Assembly: GCA_965220415.1 (NCBI GenBank)
Contig: OZ244829.1
Location: 1,116,001 to 1,180,000, forward strand
Length of the DNA stretch: 64,000 bases
From: JAJDTR01 sp965220415
GTDB lineage: Bacteria; Poribacteria; WGA-4E; JAJDTR01
Direction: 5' to 3'
Shown: in pieces, positions 16,406 through 26,323 of the stretch
How positions within the stretch are numbered: position 1 is the first letter of the stretch
How the letters are laid out: every line of letters starts with the position of its first letter
The notes under the pieces: generated by a model
Seen by the model: the letters and a program-made list of their open reading frames with translations, nothing else
What the model was told of the DNA's origin: nothing
The model's database searches: none
Translations under genes and position numbers: made by a program

Positions 16406-19400
16406 ATGCTCTTACCCATGCATACAGCTCTAACCAATGGGAATACCTCCCTACCAATTGAAGACGTAATCCGCAATCGCCTCGAAAAGGGAAATGGCAA
16501 TACGCTGCTTTTCATCGTCCCTACCGAACAAGCGCGCCTCCAGCGACACCGTGAATGCTTGGGACATGCTTCTCGTCGCGCCGTCGCCGGCTTAAAAATT
16601 TATACATTCGAGCATCTGTTGAAGCGGTTATCAAGGTACATCGATGTCCGACCTCCCATATCGCGTGCAATCCAGATGCTCTGGCTGCGTGAGATTGTTG
16701 ATGGTGGATCATATCCTTCCCTGAAATCAAAACCTGAAATCCCGCTACCGCAAAGGACAGTAACAGAACTCCTGGATGCAATCAACCAACTCAAAACAAA
16801 CGGTATTGATGCCTCTCGGTTGCAGTCAGATTCTGCGGATTCGGCGCACCACAACCCGACGGCACTTTCAGACTTTATCAAGATTTACGAAACCTACACT
16901 GAGCGACTCGGCAATCAATGGATTGATAGCGCAGATCTACATAGGGCGGTGGCTAACCGACTAGTTGAGGAAGCAAATCGGGGCAATCAGTTGATGCGCA
17001 GGGTTTTTCCCGATGTAGACCTCGTGGTCGCCGAAGGGGTTGATGCTTTTGCTGGCGCAGACCTGTCATTTATTGAAGGGATTGCCCGGGTCCCGGGGCT
17101 AGTCATGTATATCACTTTTGACTGGGACGCCCAGAATAATACCATATGTGAGCACGTGAAACAGAGCTATACCCGATTCTTGGAGTTGGGATTTCATGAA
17201 GTTGATGAGTCGAGAAATCATCCTTCGCGAAATACGGCTTTGACTACGCATTTTTCCCGAAATCTCTACCTGAAACCTAAGGATGGGCAACCACCCGCTA
17301 AGAAACTCAATCTTGCCGACCCGATTACACTCTTGAAAACAGGGGACCGCGTCAAAGAGGTAGAAGCCGTTGCTGAAGTAATCAAGAGACGAATGCTCAA
17401 CGGAGGCTCCCCCGCTTTGCATCGCATCTGCCTCTCGTATTACAACTTGGAACGGTATGCTCCTCTCATTCACGAGATTTTCCCGATTTACGGTATACCT
17501 TATAACTTGGACGAAGCAACGCCTCTTTCGACATCTCCGCTTGCGGCTGCACTCTTTTCGCTGCTTGATAAAATCGAAAAGAACGTCTCCGCACCCTCGG
17601 AAGATGCACTCCAGAGTCCGTATGTCACCATTGCAAATCTCGGGCAGCTCGCCGCTGATTGCGAATTCGATTCCCAAATGTCCCCTGGCGAATTCAGGCA
17701 ATCCGTTGTCCATCTAATACGGATTCTAAGGACAAGACAACAGATTCTGGATCACGAAGGATCTAATCTCTTCGAGGACCACCCTTTCACTGTTGAGCGG
17801 GAAATTGGTGCGTACGGCAGTGTCCAATCTCTTATTGCTGAGTTGGTCGAGTTCCTAATCTCTCATCACGGAGAAGAACAATCCCACTCACTTCGCACCT
17901 ATATCGACCGGCTCAGATTCATGGCATCTCAAACGACCTATCACCTCGAATCTCAAACCGATTCAGGGGTTTCAGTGCTTTCTCTCGCACAAACCAGAGG
18001 CTTGGAGTTTGATATCGTCATACTGGGCGGGCTTATTGATGGTGAATTTCCCGTGGCCTCCCGCCCTGACGCCTTCCTACCGCCAAATCTGAGGCGTAAA
18101 GCATCAGACCTGCTCCGCGAACAACGATATCTTTTCTACCAAGCTCTTAATCTGTTTCGCGAGCATCTTTATCTGGTTGTACCGGAGGGCGCCGACGGAG
18201 TGGATTTGATTCAGTCTCCGTTCATCGACGAATTAGGGCGTATTGCCGACATCACAGTCGAACAAGCAAAATCCGATGTGTTGCTCAGCCCGGAACAGTT
18301 TCTTAAGCACTATGGAAAATCTGTTTGGGCACAGTTAGAAGAGGGAGATTGTAGCAGTTCACCCGTACCGCCGCAATTTTCCAATCTTACAGCTACGGCA
18401 CGCCGTGTGCTTCCCGTCGTCAAAAACAGTGTGCGTGTTGAGGAGAGTCGTGGCACCACCAACCATCTGTCTCAGTACGCGGGACGGTTGTCACTTCAAC
18501 TACTATCCGCGTCAAGTTTGAAGGACCTAAACGAGTTCCAGAACCAAATTTATTCGGTTAGAGAATTGGAGTCTTATGGACAGTGCCCTTTTCAATTCTT
18601 CTCTGAGTATGTTCTACGCGTGAAACAGGAAAAAGAAGAAAAGGAAAATGAAGACGGGTTAACTGCTCTTGGCAAGGGAATCAAGTTGCACGACATCCTC
18701 TCCGAGTTTTACATCCAGCGCCGTGACAAACCGCCAATTGCCCAGTGCACGGATTCGGAGTTTGAAGTAGCCGTGCAAGAGCTAAAGCAGATTGCAAAGA
18801 GTGTCCTTGATGTCTATGCCCAAGGCAACCTTTTTTGGGAAGTAGAGATGGAATCCATCATCGGCGGAAAAGGCAAGCGAGGAATCTTGCCCCGGTTTCT
18901 CGATCAGGAGAGAGAACGGAAGCTTAAGGTAGAGCCCTGTTATTTTGACGTTGGATTCGGACACGGGAACTTTTCAGCTCCAAGAGATTCGACATTGAGT
19001 TCAAGGGAACCTGTAAAGGTGGGGGACGTTAGTTTAACCGGAAAGATCGATCGAGTCGAAATTGGAGATGGATTCTTCACGATTTGCGACTATACGACTA
19101 GCGCTCGCGTGCCCAAGATTCGCGCCATTCGAGAAGGACGCAGTCTCCAACTCCCGATTTACCTCGCCGTGGTCGAACAACTACTGGGTAAACTGGCCTT
19201 TCAGGACACTAAAGCCGTGGGAGGGATCTATTATGTTTTACGTGAGAATGGCAAGGCGGAACTTGCCATTGGCGACAGAGATTACAAAGGGATAGCGTTC
19301 GAAGCACATTCGAATAATCACCAACTGATGCCTAGGAATTCAAACTCTAAACCCGGTCAAGCGTCTCCAAATCATGAAGAAGAAACTATTCAATCAGTAA

Positions 19401-19558
19401 TCGATCGGTCAGTTTTCTACGTTTCAGAGTACGTTTCTTCAATTTCTAACGGTCAGTTCCCCTTAACATCCCACGATCCAAAGGATATCTGTCGCTATTG
19501 CGACTTCAAAAGAATCTGCCGCATTGGCGCAATCGCCGAAGATGACGCGGACAGGTAA
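16406..19558 (+). CDS. AddB-like PD-(D/E)XK nuclease with Fe-S cysteines, orphan
   Basis: 1050 residues. The architecture matches AddB/RecB-type nucleases: an N-terminal helicase-like part (LLFIVPTEQARLQRH near 32-46, where AddB has a Walker A motif that is missing here), then a C-terminal PD-(D/E)XK domain with GKIDRVEIG near 878, 'ICDYTTSA' near 893 and SLQLPIY near 915. Four cysteines fit the AddB-type 4Fe-4S staple: one in 'ESYGQCPFQFF' near 725 and three in DICRYCDFKRICR near 1026-1038. AddAB processes double-strand breaks for recombination. No addA lies in the window, so the partner is elsewhere or this is a stand-alone Cas4/AddB-like nuclease. The start is uncertain: a second ATG is 4 codons downstream and neither has a good site. 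Confidence 0.82.
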   Translation: MLLPMHTALTNGNTSLPIEDVIRNRLEKGNGNTLLFIVPTEQARLQRHRECLGHASRRAVAGLKIYTFEHLLKRLSRYIDVRPPISRAIQMLWLREIVDGGSYPSLKSKPEIPLPQRTVTELLDAINQLKTNGIDASRLQSDSADSAHHNPTALSDFIKIYETYTERLGNQWIDSADLHRAVANRLVEEANRGNQLMRRVFPDVDLVVAEGVDAFAGADLSFIEGIARVPGLVMYITFDWDAQNNTICEHVKQSYTRFLELGFHEVDESRNHPSRNTALTTHFSRNLYLKPKDGQPPAKKLNLADPITLLKTGDRVKEVEAVAEVIKRRMLNGGSPALHRICLSYYNLERYAPLIHEIFPIYGIPYNLDEATPLSTSPLAAALFSLLDKIEKNVSAPSEDALQSPYVTIANLGQLAADCEFDSQMSPGEFRQSVVHLIRILRTRQQILDHEGSNLFEDHPFTVEREIGAYGSVQSLIAELVEFLISHHGEEQSHSLRTYIDRLRFMASQTTYHLESQTDSGVSVLSLAQTRGLEFDIVILGGLIDGEFPVASRPDAFLPPNLRRKASDLLREQRYLFYQALNLFREHLYLVVPEGADGVDLIQSPFIDELGRIADITVEQAKSDVLLSPEQFLKHYGKSVWAQLEEGDCSSSPVPPQFSNLTATARRVLPVVKNSVRVEESRGTTNHLSQYAGRLSLQLLSASSLKDLNEFQNQIYSVRELESYGQCPFQFFSEYVLRVKQEKEEKENEDGLTALGKGIKLHDILSEFYIQRRDKPPIAQCTDSEFEVAVQELKQIAKSVLDVYAQGNLFWEVEMESIIGGKGKRGILPRFLDQERERKLKVEPCYFDVGFGHGNFSAPRDSTLSSREPVKVGDVSLTGKIDRVEIGDGFFTICDYTTSARVPKIRAIREGRSLQLPIYLAVVEQLLGKLAFQDTKAVGGIYYVLRENGKAELAIGDRDYKGIAFEAHSNNHQLMPRNSNSKPGQASPNHEEETIQSVIDRSVFYVSEYVSSISNGQFPLTSHDPKDICRYCDFKRICRIGAIAEDDADR

Positions 19559-19717
19559 CTGTGGAGCGGAGGTTTTGCCGATTCTCGTCAGATTGGAGAG
19601 ACATACTCGTGCGCTTCATTCCAATTTGCCGGAACGGTTAGCACTTTAAGTCATGTTCATCCACCACTGGCTGTGTACAGACTCGTTCTCGTTCCTCGCA
19701 AATATTGACTGAATTCA

Positions 19718-20602
19718 TCATTGAACAAGCGGGCCACGTGCCAGTATAGCCGTGGAGATTCGTTCGCTACGGCTCCCCTTCCCATCCGCGTGATAGAACC
19801 GCACTGCCCCTTGGAACTGGTTGGTCTGCTCGGCGATGTCTACTTCGGCTTCTGCCGCCTGCCCCGGCACAAAAGGCTTTCGGAAATAGATAGTGAGTTC
19901 TCGGAATCGGAGGTGCCCGGGGTTGCCCCCCGCTTTTTGGTAAAGCAAAGCCAGATGATCCAAGGATTGATCCATATAAACCAACGTGTTGATATGGAGA
20001 AACTGATCCGATCGGTCAATGTGGAATGCGTGCGGCAAGGTATCTTGGAAGATTTGCCCGTTGTCGGGCAGACAACAACGGTATGACTCAATATCCCGAC
20101 TGATAAGGTCGCTATCGGTCGGCATACGTTCCTTCAAGAATCCGATCTCTGCCGGCACATCTCTTGGCACTCGTTCACCCTTTGGCGCGAGCAGGCGACT
20201 TAGCGCCATCCAAAATTCGACATGAGCCACCAAAGGTTGTGTTTCAATCTCTCTGTTGAACATTTTGCAGTTCATGACGACATGACCGCGCTTTAATTGT
20301 CCGTTACCATGTCGGGTTGCGACTAAGCGAAATTGGTATTCTTGCCGTAGTAGCGTGCCTTGCGGGCAAATTTCACCAAACGTTTCGAATTTCAGAATGT
20401 GATTGAGCAAGACAGTTCCGTCACCTTGCCCCGGATCGTAACAGCCGGGCCAATGCTTACCTATGATCTTGTAAAGGCCCGAACTAACCGCACCCGTTAG
20501 TTTGGATGCAACCAACTCCGAATTCATATTAAGCAACCTCGACTCAACCACCCCTTCAGTGGTACCTTCGAGAACATCAACTGATTGTCGCGTTACGGAC
20601 AT
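19718..20602 (-). CDS. Putative hotdog-fold (thioesterase/dehydratase-like) protein
   Basis: 294 residues, no signal peptide. The C-terminal part (from about residue 195) reads 'HINTLVYMDQSLDHLALLY', then 'LTIYFRKPFVPGQAAEAEVDI' (shown to its first 20 residues as LTIYFRKPFVPGQAAEAEVD), and a glycine-poor beta run ending RISTAI. This pattern is typical of hotdog-fold acyl-thioesterases and MaoC-like proteins. The N-terminal half may be a second, degenerate hotdog. No catalytic residues can be assigned. It is a lone minus-strand gene between two plus-strand genes. Function not known. Confidence 0.55.
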   Translation of the reverse strand: MSVTRQSVDVLEGTTEGVVESRLLNMNSELVASKLTGAVSSGLYKIIGKHWPGCYDPGQGDGTVLLNHILKFETFGEICPQGTLLRQEYQFRLVATRHGNGQLKRGHVVMNCKMFNREIETQPLVAHVEFWMALSRLLAPKGERVPRDVPAEIGFLKERMPTDSDLISRDIESYRCCLPDNGQIFQDTLPHAFHIDRSDQFLHINTLVYMDQSLDHLALLYQKAGGNPGHLRFRELTIYFRKPFVPGQAAEAEVDIAEQTNQFQGAVRFYHADGKGSRSERISTAILARGPLVQ

Positions 20603-21125
20603 AGAACCAAATTACCTCGCACAACCGGATATACCGGTGAAATAAAATCTATACGCACTCATCGGTGCTCGAACAATCGCATGCATCACGAGCATTCAAT
20701 TAAAGCCTGAAATGTTCTCAATCCTTTCACATCCGTCGAGAATGAAACGTACAGGTTTAACCGGACAACTGCATTCAAGCAACTCGCATCACCCAACCAG
20801 AGAACGGAAAACACTTAAGAACTGTGACGAGCTACCACTGCCATTATGAACTATTCTGCGTAATCGTATAGGCGAGATTACATCCATCGTCGTAATCCTG
20901 TCAAGCGGAATCCATAGCTGCGTTGCGGTGTGCGACGATTAACGCGCTATTAATCCTTAAGCATAACAACCGAACGGCATAAGAATTGTTGGATTAGCGG
21001 CAAGTTGGCAGTTCTCTAGGTTTTCCATGAAGGTAATAGCTATCGTAATGCACATAGTCAGGGGTTAGCCGCCCACAATTGGGGGCGATAAAAATCAAAC
21101 CCTGTCATTACTTGAACTCATCTGG
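20603..21125. other. 520-bp spacer
   Basis: No gene, RNA or repeat-family copy recognised. It separates a minus-strand gene from the plus-strand M23 gene, so it contains two divergent promoters; the clear one is at 21103-21131. Confidence 0.4.
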
Positions 21126-21131
21126 TATAAT
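21103..21131 (+). promoter_or_regulatory. Extended -10 promoter giving a near-leaderless transcript
   Basis: TATAAT at 21126-21131, preceded by TGG (extended -10). A weak -35 (tgtcat) lies 17 bases upstream. The M23 gene's ATG is only 11 bases after the -10, so the predicted mRNA would have a 5' leader of just a few bases and no Shine-Dalgarno. Confidence 0.55.
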
Positions 21132-21141
21132 TTAAGTTGAG

Positions 21142-22392
21142 ATGCCAACGAAACAAGAAGAAAACAGTCCTTGGACATTTGTGCAATCAATCGCCAAACA
21201 ACGGCGTTGGTGGGTAGTCCCGATTGGCACCGTAATTGTCGGAGTAGGATTTCTCACTGTATCCAATTTGATCGACCTCACGCCGCCAAAACTTGAAATA
21301 ATTGGGATTGAAAATGGAAACACCTATCGCGGACGTATCACGCTGAAGGTCTCCGCCGCGGATGCGAGATCGGAAGTTGCTTCACTCGACTTCATGCTCG
21401 ATGATTCTCCGCAACCGCTTGCACTCGACGAAGTCGAAGTGGGAAACATATCGTGGACGCTCGACACGACCTCACTTTCCGATGGCAGCCACGCTGTCTC
21501 CGTAGTTGCTGCGGATACATCTATATTCCGAAACAAATCTCAACAGAGTTTTGAATTTCTAGTTGATAATACGCCGCCACAGGTAAATGTTCCACCGGAA
21601 TCCCTTCGTGTTGGACAGGGAAGGACGCTCGCGCTTTTCATCCAGGTAAATGAATCAGCAGTACAAGTGGAAGGTAAGCTCTTCGGCTGGAACTTCACTT
21701 GTCATCCGGTCGCGTCAGACACATACTTTCGCGGTTTAATCGGCATCGGCGTAACCCACCCCGCGAAGTCCTATCCACTCGCCCTAAGGGTTGTCGATCT
21801 CGTTGGCAACACTGCGGAGGAAGTTTTCCAACTCGAAGTCGAGCGCACGATGTTTCAGCGCGGCGGTTACATTGCACTCTCGCCGGCAAAACGCAGGACC
21901 ATGATGAACAAAACCAAGAGCCGGTCAGACAACGTCAAACGCGGCAGGGCATACACACAATCAACAAAGGTCGGCACCCAGCTCTGGAACGGAAAATTTA
22001 TTCAACCTGCCGAAGGGCGGCTTACATCAAGTTTCGGCAAATACCGCGAATACAACACCGGTGTCCGTCGCCATCATCTGGGTATAGACATTGCCAATTC
22101 GGTGGGTACGCCGATTTATGCGGGTAACAGCGGGATAGTCACTCTTGCCGGCAGGCTGCATCTCTACGGCAAATCAGTGGTTATCAATCATGGCCAGGGA
22201 GTATCGTCAAGTTACAACCATCTCAGCAAGATTCACGTAGCTGCCGATGAGCAGGTGGAGAAGGGGCAACTCATCGGGTTGATGGGCGCGACTGGTCAAG
22301 TTACAGGCTCTCACCTCCATTGGGGAATGGTCGTGAACGGCGCTGCCGTTGATCCGGAGGAGTGGACAGAGAGAGATTTTTCTACCCCCTGA
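21142..22392 (+). CDS. M23-family metallopeptidase with N-terminal anchor
   Basis: 416 residues. One transmembrane helix lies at about 24-44 (WWVVPIGTVIVGVGFLTV), then two Ig-like beta domains (residues 50-145 and 148-235, each with an 'FLVDNTPP'-like linker). The C-terminal LytM/M23 domain has the zinc ligands HHLGID near 310-315, SYNHLS near 357 and GSHLHWG near 389-395. All catalytic residues are present. It should cut peptidoglycan cross-bridges in the periplasm or activate an amidase. It is the first gene of a tight plus-strand run: the YkgJ-like gene's likely ATG (22394) begins one base after this stop. Confidence 0.9.
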   Translation: MPTKQEENSPWTFVQSIAKQRRWWVVPIGTVIVGVGFLTVSNLIDLTPPKLEIIGIENGNTYRGRITLKVSAADARSEVASLDFMLDDSPQPLALDEVEVGNISWTLDTTSLSDGSHAVSVVAADTSIFRNKSQQSFEFLVDNTPPQVNVPPESLRVGQGRTLALFIQVNESAVQVEGKLFGWNFTCHPVASDTYFRGLIGIGVTHPAKSYPLALRVVDLVGNTAEEVFQLEVERTMFQRGGYIALSPAKRRTMMNKTKSRSDNVKRGRAYTQSTKVGTQLWNGKFIQPAEGRLTSSFGKYREYNTGVRRHHLGIDIANSVGTPIYAGNSGIVTLAGRLHLYGKSVVINHGQGVSSSYNHLSKIHVAADEQVEKGQLIGLMGATGQVTGSHLHWGMVVNGAAVDPEEWTERDFSTP

Positions 22393-22393
22393 A

Positions 22394-22966
22394 ATGTCGA
22401 TGCAAAAAACATTGGAACTCCAACAGATTGTACCGAGCAAAACTTGTCTATCGTGTGATGTTTGCTGTCGATTTCCTGATCACGACAGCTTCCTTGCACC
22501 GGTCTTCACTGATTTCGAGACTCAACGCGCAATCAGGGATGGGGCAGGCAGAAATCTGTTCCAACCAACGGCCGACGGCCGAAGTGCGCGGGTAAAATTG
22601 CACTCCCACGGTGAAATATACATCTGCCCATTTTTTGACCCTAACTCAAGCGAGTGCCGAATCTATACGAACCGCCCATTGGATTGCCGGATTTACCCCT
22701 TTGCGCTAATGTACAATGAGGATGAAACAGAGATTGTCCTAGGTGTGGATACAATCTGCCCCTTCGCAGAGGCTGAATTTGAAACCGAATCCTTCCAACA
22801 GTATGTCAATTACATTGTAGCTTATGTGGAATCGGAATTGACTGACAAAGTCCTCATTGAGAACTCGGCTTTGATTGGTCCATATCAGGAAACCGTAATA
22901 ATTGTGGCGCCTCTCCGAAAACTCGGTCGGGCACTGGAACAACGCAACGTGCAGGGTAAAATGTGA
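22394..22966 (+). CDS. YkgJ-family cysteine-cluster (zinc/iron-chelating) protein
   Basis: 190 residues from the ATG at 22394, chosen because it follows the M23 stop by one base; a longer frame from 22349 overlaps that gene. The family pattern is complete: C18, C21 and C24-C25 (CLSCDVCC), then 'CPFFDPNSSECRIYTNRPLD' followed by CRIYPF. The Cys set probably binds Fe-S or zinc. The molecular function of the family is unproven. It is sandwiched between the M23 peptidase and a DUF2156/GNAT-like gene, suggesting one operon. Confidence 0.87.
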   Translation: MSMQKTLELQQIVPSKTCLSCDVCCRFPDHDSFLAPVFTDFETQRAIRDGAGRNLFQPTADGRSARVKLHSHGEIYICPFFDPNSSECRIYTNRPLDCRIYPFALMYNEDETEIVLGVDTICPFAEAEFETESFQQYVNYIVAYVESELTDKVLIENSALIGPYQETVIIVAPLRKLGRALEQRNVQGKM

Positions 22967-22988
22967 TTATCACACAAGTCATCGAAGA

Positions 22989-23909
22989 ATGTTACAACCG
23001 TTAACATTAGGGGATAAATCGCTGTTTGATTATTACGCGCGAAAGACCTCCTGCGAACTTTCAACCTATGCATTTGCGCCAATCTACGTCTGGCGAGAGC
23101 TATTTCAATTTTATTGGACTATAATTGACAATCAATTATGCGTGTTCGCTTGTCAGAATGGCGATTATTTCATGCCAATCATGCCGATGGGTGCATCTCC
23201 GAGTAGAGAGGCAATCCGCAAATCGTATCTGTTTATGCTCGAGACTAATCAAGCCAAGTCAATTGCACGTATTGAGAACGTGCCAGAAACATTCGTACCT
23301 TTTTTCCAAGACTTGGGATTTCGAGTTTTCAGAAAGGAAACTGAATACCTCTACACAACAGATTTTCTGATTCAACTAAAAGGAAATCGTTACAAAAGCC
23401 AGCGAGGAGCCTATAATTCTTTCATTAGAAATCAGTCGGAGATGACCCTGACACCGTACCAACCCGAAGATTATTCCGATTGCCTCGAATTACATGAACT
23501 ATGGCGGCAGGAGCGACGGAAATCGTCCTATGATCCTCTCTATCGAGGCATGCTGGAAGACTCCAGGCACGCCCATCGCGTCGGCTTATTAAATGCTGAG
23601 GAACTCGGTCTAGATGGAATTGTCGTGCGAATTCAAGGGAAATTGAAGGGATACAGTTTCGGTTATCCTCTCAACAACAAGATATATTGTATTATCTTCG
23701 AGATAACAGACACACGCCGGAGGGGAATTGCACAATTTCTATTCAGGGAACTCTGCCGAAGAAAGGCGAATTACCCATTCATCAGCGCAATGGACGATTC
23801 GGGTTTGGAGAATCTAAAACGAGTCAAGTTGTCCTATCATCCGACAGGGCAGATTCGGTCCTATAATGCGGTTTTCCCAGTTGACGACGCATCCACTTTA
23901 ACATTTTAG
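22989..23909 (+). CDS. DUF2156/GNAT-like acyl- or aminoacyltransferase
   Basis: 306 residues from the ATG at 22989; the longer frame from 22902 lies inside the previous gene. It opens MLQPLTLGDKSLFDYYARK and has 'YAFAPIYVWRELFQFYW' near 30-46, typical of DUF2156 (the phosphatidylglycerol lysyltransferase C-terminal domain). The second half has a GNAT-like section: 'LDGIVVRIQGKLKGYSFGY' then EITDTRRRGIAQFLFRE. Such enzymes move an amino acid or acyl group onto lipids or peptides. The substrate is unknown. It follows the YkgJ-like gene at 22 bp. Confidence 0.78.
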   Translation: MLQPLTLGDKSLFDYYARKTSCELSTYAFAPIYVWRELFQFYWTIIDNQLCVFACQNGDYFMPIMPMGASPSREAIRKSYLFMLETNQAKSIARIENVPETFVPFFQDLGFRVFRKETEYLYTTDFLIQLKGNRYKSQRGAYNSFIRNQSEMTLTPYQPEDYSDCLELHELWRQERRKSSYDPLYRGMLEDSRHAHRVGLLNAEELGLDGIVVRIQGKLKGYSFGYPLNNKIYCIIFEITDTRRRGIAQFLFRELCRRKANYPFISAMDDSGLENLKRVKLSYHPTGQIRSYNAVFPVDDASTLTF

Positions 23910-23937
23910 TCGATATTCAGCTTCGCATGCACGCCCT

Positions 23938-24687
23938 ATGAAGTTAGCGCTTATCTTCCTCAACGGTTATTACGACCTCCGTTACCCGGAATTCTACAAG
24001 GCGGAAATCGAATGGGGATTAAATCGTGACTATCCCTTGATTTGCGCGGACGGTGGAATAAGATTGTTTTACGAGCTTAATCAATCCCCCGGTGAGAAGT
24101 ACTCGCCCAATGTCCTAATTGGCGATCTTGACTCCTGTGCGAGCTACGCGGAAAGGTTTTCCGGGGCGACCACACAGGTCGTCAGCGAGTGGGTAGGTAA
24201 GACAGACAAGGACTACACTGATGGCCAGCTAGCGGTCACTTATGCCATTAACAAGTGCGGCGTTAACGGAATTATTATCTACGGCGGGCTCCCTCGACCA
24301 GACGAGTATGAGACGGATCACTTCTTAGGAAATTTGAAACTCATGCGTTTCGGTAGGCGTGTCAAGCAAGAGTGCAACGGCGGAAATGGCGAGAGAGCGC
24401 ATCTATGGAAAGCAGAAATGCGGGATGTGTTCCAAACGATCTATTATGTTGTTTCTGAATTGCATTTGGCGAGAAGAAACGACGGATTACAGCGAGTTTC
24501 GCTCCTTTCCGAGCAGGCCAACGTCCTTGTGGAAAATAGCAAAAATCTGCGATGGAGTTTAGCAGGATTACATATCGATCCCGACCTTGGAAACGCCTTG
24601 CGGAACGAATTCTTACCGGGCGCGGAATCCGCCACTGTCCGCTTGGCACCGAACTCAGACCCGCTCTATGTAATTCACAACTGGTAG
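23938..24687 (+). CDS. Thiamine pyrophosphokinase-family protein
   Basis: 249 residues. Motifs of the catalytic domain: LICADGGIRLFYEL near 34-47, NVLIGDLDSC near 58-67, and 'KTDKDYTDGQLAV' near 87-99, then 'IYGGLPRPDEYETDHFLGNL' (residues 114-133, the family's GxRxDH region). These bind Mg-ATP and transfer pyrophosphate to thiamine. The C-terminal substrate domain (from about 150) is divergent, so a related nucleotide substrate is possible. It ends the plus-strand run that begins with the M23 gene, 28 bp after the DUF2156 gene. Confidence 0.85.
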   Translation: MKLALIFLNGYYDLRYPEFYKAEIEWGLNRDYPLICADGGIRLFYELNQSPGEKYSPNVLIGDLDSCASYAERFSGATTQVVSEWVGKTDKDYTDGQLAVTYAINKCGVNGIIIYGGLPRPDEYETDHFLGNLKLMRFGRRVKQECNGGNGERAHLWKAEMRDVFQTIYYVVSELHLARRNDGLQRVSLLSEQANVLVENSKNLRWSLAGLHIDPDLGNALRNEFLPGAESATVRLAPNSDPLYVIHNW

Positions 24688-24813
24688 GTTACATGAGACA
24701 CACGCGTAGAAACGATGTGAAGTCAATGCTGTCCAGCGAAGTTGGGATCAGTAAAATTAGGCTTGGTACACTCTTCACGATAAGTCACAAACTGATATCA
24801 ACATCCTGCCATT

Positions 24814-26019
24814 TTAGTTCGATTCCAATTCCTGCAGCAGATAATCAAGTTCATCCTTAACCATATCGCTCTGTTCCACCGATTTTCGATACTCCCAAAT
24901 CCTCCATTCAAGATTCATATCTTCCGGGGACATCTTGATTTGTTTCTGTACAGCCTTTTTCTTCAAGAGTTGTACGAGTCGCAGGCGATCTTCAGAATCT
25001 GCCACCTTGCCCGACGTCAGTTCGTCAATCAGAAGCACCGCTAATCCTTTTCCTAAACCGTTATCCGCATGAACCGTGAGAGCAATGACGGCAGCATTTT
25101 TGACATTGGTGTTGGAATCGCTATTTAGCAGATTGACTAGGGGGCGAACCGCAATCTCTGAAGGATATGTTTCAAGCGCCCCTACACAAATCAGCCGCAC
25201 TCTATTGTCAGAGTCCTCGAGTGCATTCGCAATTTCGGCGGTCGGCGAATCGTTGAGATACCGCATTGCCCATGCCGCGGCACGTCGCTGTCGAACATCG
25301 TTAGCACGTAATCCCGCAATAATCTCGGTTCGGTATTCTTTCTTTCCAAGTCGATAGAGGGTCGTTGTGATTGCCATCTTCAATCCGGAACTTTTGGAAC
25401 TGTTTCGCATTGATTCCAACTCACTGATTGCGCCTTGGTCGCCAATGTCCCCGATCAATCTGACGAGCCTCAACTTCACATCTATCGGTGTATCAGTGTC
25501 GTTAATCGCGGAAAGAATTTGGGGCACCGCCTTTGTACCGATCTCCATCAACATCTCCGCAAAATCGGTCTGGAGATTCGAATAGCGTCCCTTCTTCAAG
25601 TTGTCGAGAACCAGAGGAACAACATCAACTCCCTTGTCAATCAATACCTGCTTCGCATCCTTCTGAACGCGATGCCGCTCATTCAAAACTTGGAAGATGA
25701 CCTTCATTTCCGCTTCACCCAATGCCGCAACCCTATGACCTTTTTCCCTCTTATACTCGGCCTCCAATTCCGGCGACTGAACGCGCGCCATCCCTGTTGA
25801 AAGCCCATGTGCATAGGCAATCGCTAACAAAGCCCGCGGCTTAGTCTTATTCCCCTCTTCAATTTCCGCTCGTTTCAGGTTTTCGACGGCTTCTAAAACC
25901 AGACCCGCACCCAGAAGTTTCTTCTCGCCGACCTCCAATTGGGTGATTATCTGCTTCTGTTCGCATCCGGAGGCTGCAACTAATATCACAAGCAACGTTA
26001 TAATCAACAACTTCTTCAT
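24814..26019 (-). CDS. HEAT-repeat lipoprotein
   Basis: 401 residues from the ATG at 26019, which has a gaggag site and begins a lipoprotein signal (MKKLLIITLLVILVAASGC, lipobox ASGC with C19). A longer frame to 26127 lacks a signal and is rejected. From about residue 110 to 370 the protein is a run of HEAT/PBS-like helical repeats ('VPQILSAINDTDTPIDVKLR', 'GLRANDVRQRRAAAWAMRYL', 'NALEDSDNRVRLICVGALE'). It is likely an inner- or outer-membrane-tethered scaffold in the periplasm. The partner is unknown. A sigma-70-like promoter lies at 26181-26209. Confidence 0.82.
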   Translation of the reverse strand: MKKLLIITLLVILVAASGCEQKQIITQLEVGEKKLLGAGLVLEAVENLKRAEIEEGNKTKPRALLAIAYAHGLSTGMARVQSPELEAEYKREKGHRVAALGEAEMKVIFQVLNERHRVQKDAKQVLIDKGVDVVPLVLDNLKKGRYSNLQTDFAEMLMEIGTKAVPQILSAINDTDTPIDVKLRLVRLIGDIGDQGAISELESMRNSSKSSGLKMAITTTLYRLGKKEYRTEIIAGLRANDVRQRRAAAWAMRYLNDSPTAEIANALEDSDNRVRLICVGALETYPSEIAVRPLVNLLNSDSNTNVKNAAVIALTVHADNGLGKGLAVLLIDELTSGKVADSEDRLRLVQLLKKKAVQKQIKMSPEDMNLEWRIWEYRKSVEQSDMVKDELDYLLQELESN

Positions 26020-26180
26020 GCTCGTTCTGTTCTCCTCTTTGATGACTTCAAAAATATTCGGTAAATTTTTATTTTCCGGTACCGGTCTACGTTGAATTTT
26101 GTTTACAACGGGACGCCTATTCAGCAAGATTCCAGAACTTCGTCACCTTGTACGACAATGATTTTTTTAACCGGAGTAAC

Positions 26181-26209
26181 AGTGTACAGAATAATCGGAA
26201 CTCTGTCAA
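26181..26209 (-). promoter_or_regulatory. Sigma-70-type promoter for the HEAT lipoprotein gene
   Basis: Read on the minus strand: TTGACA (26204-26209), a 17-base spacer, then TACACT (26181-26186). Predicted start near 26174, giving a leader of about 155 bases to the ATG at 26019. Confidence 0.65.
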
Positions 26210-26323
26210 GGAAATAATCACGAAAATTCGCCGACGGGACTTCGATTATTGACTGAGTACAACTTACTGTTGCTGCTCGCTTGAGATGGATACGGCAGTT
26301 TGTGTTCGGTAGTATTCTACGTC

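Noticed and set aside
19723..19743. GG-N10-GC sigma-54-like match on the minus strand
   Set aside because: It lies inside the last codons of the 19718-20602 gene, has a poor -12 box, and drives nothing.
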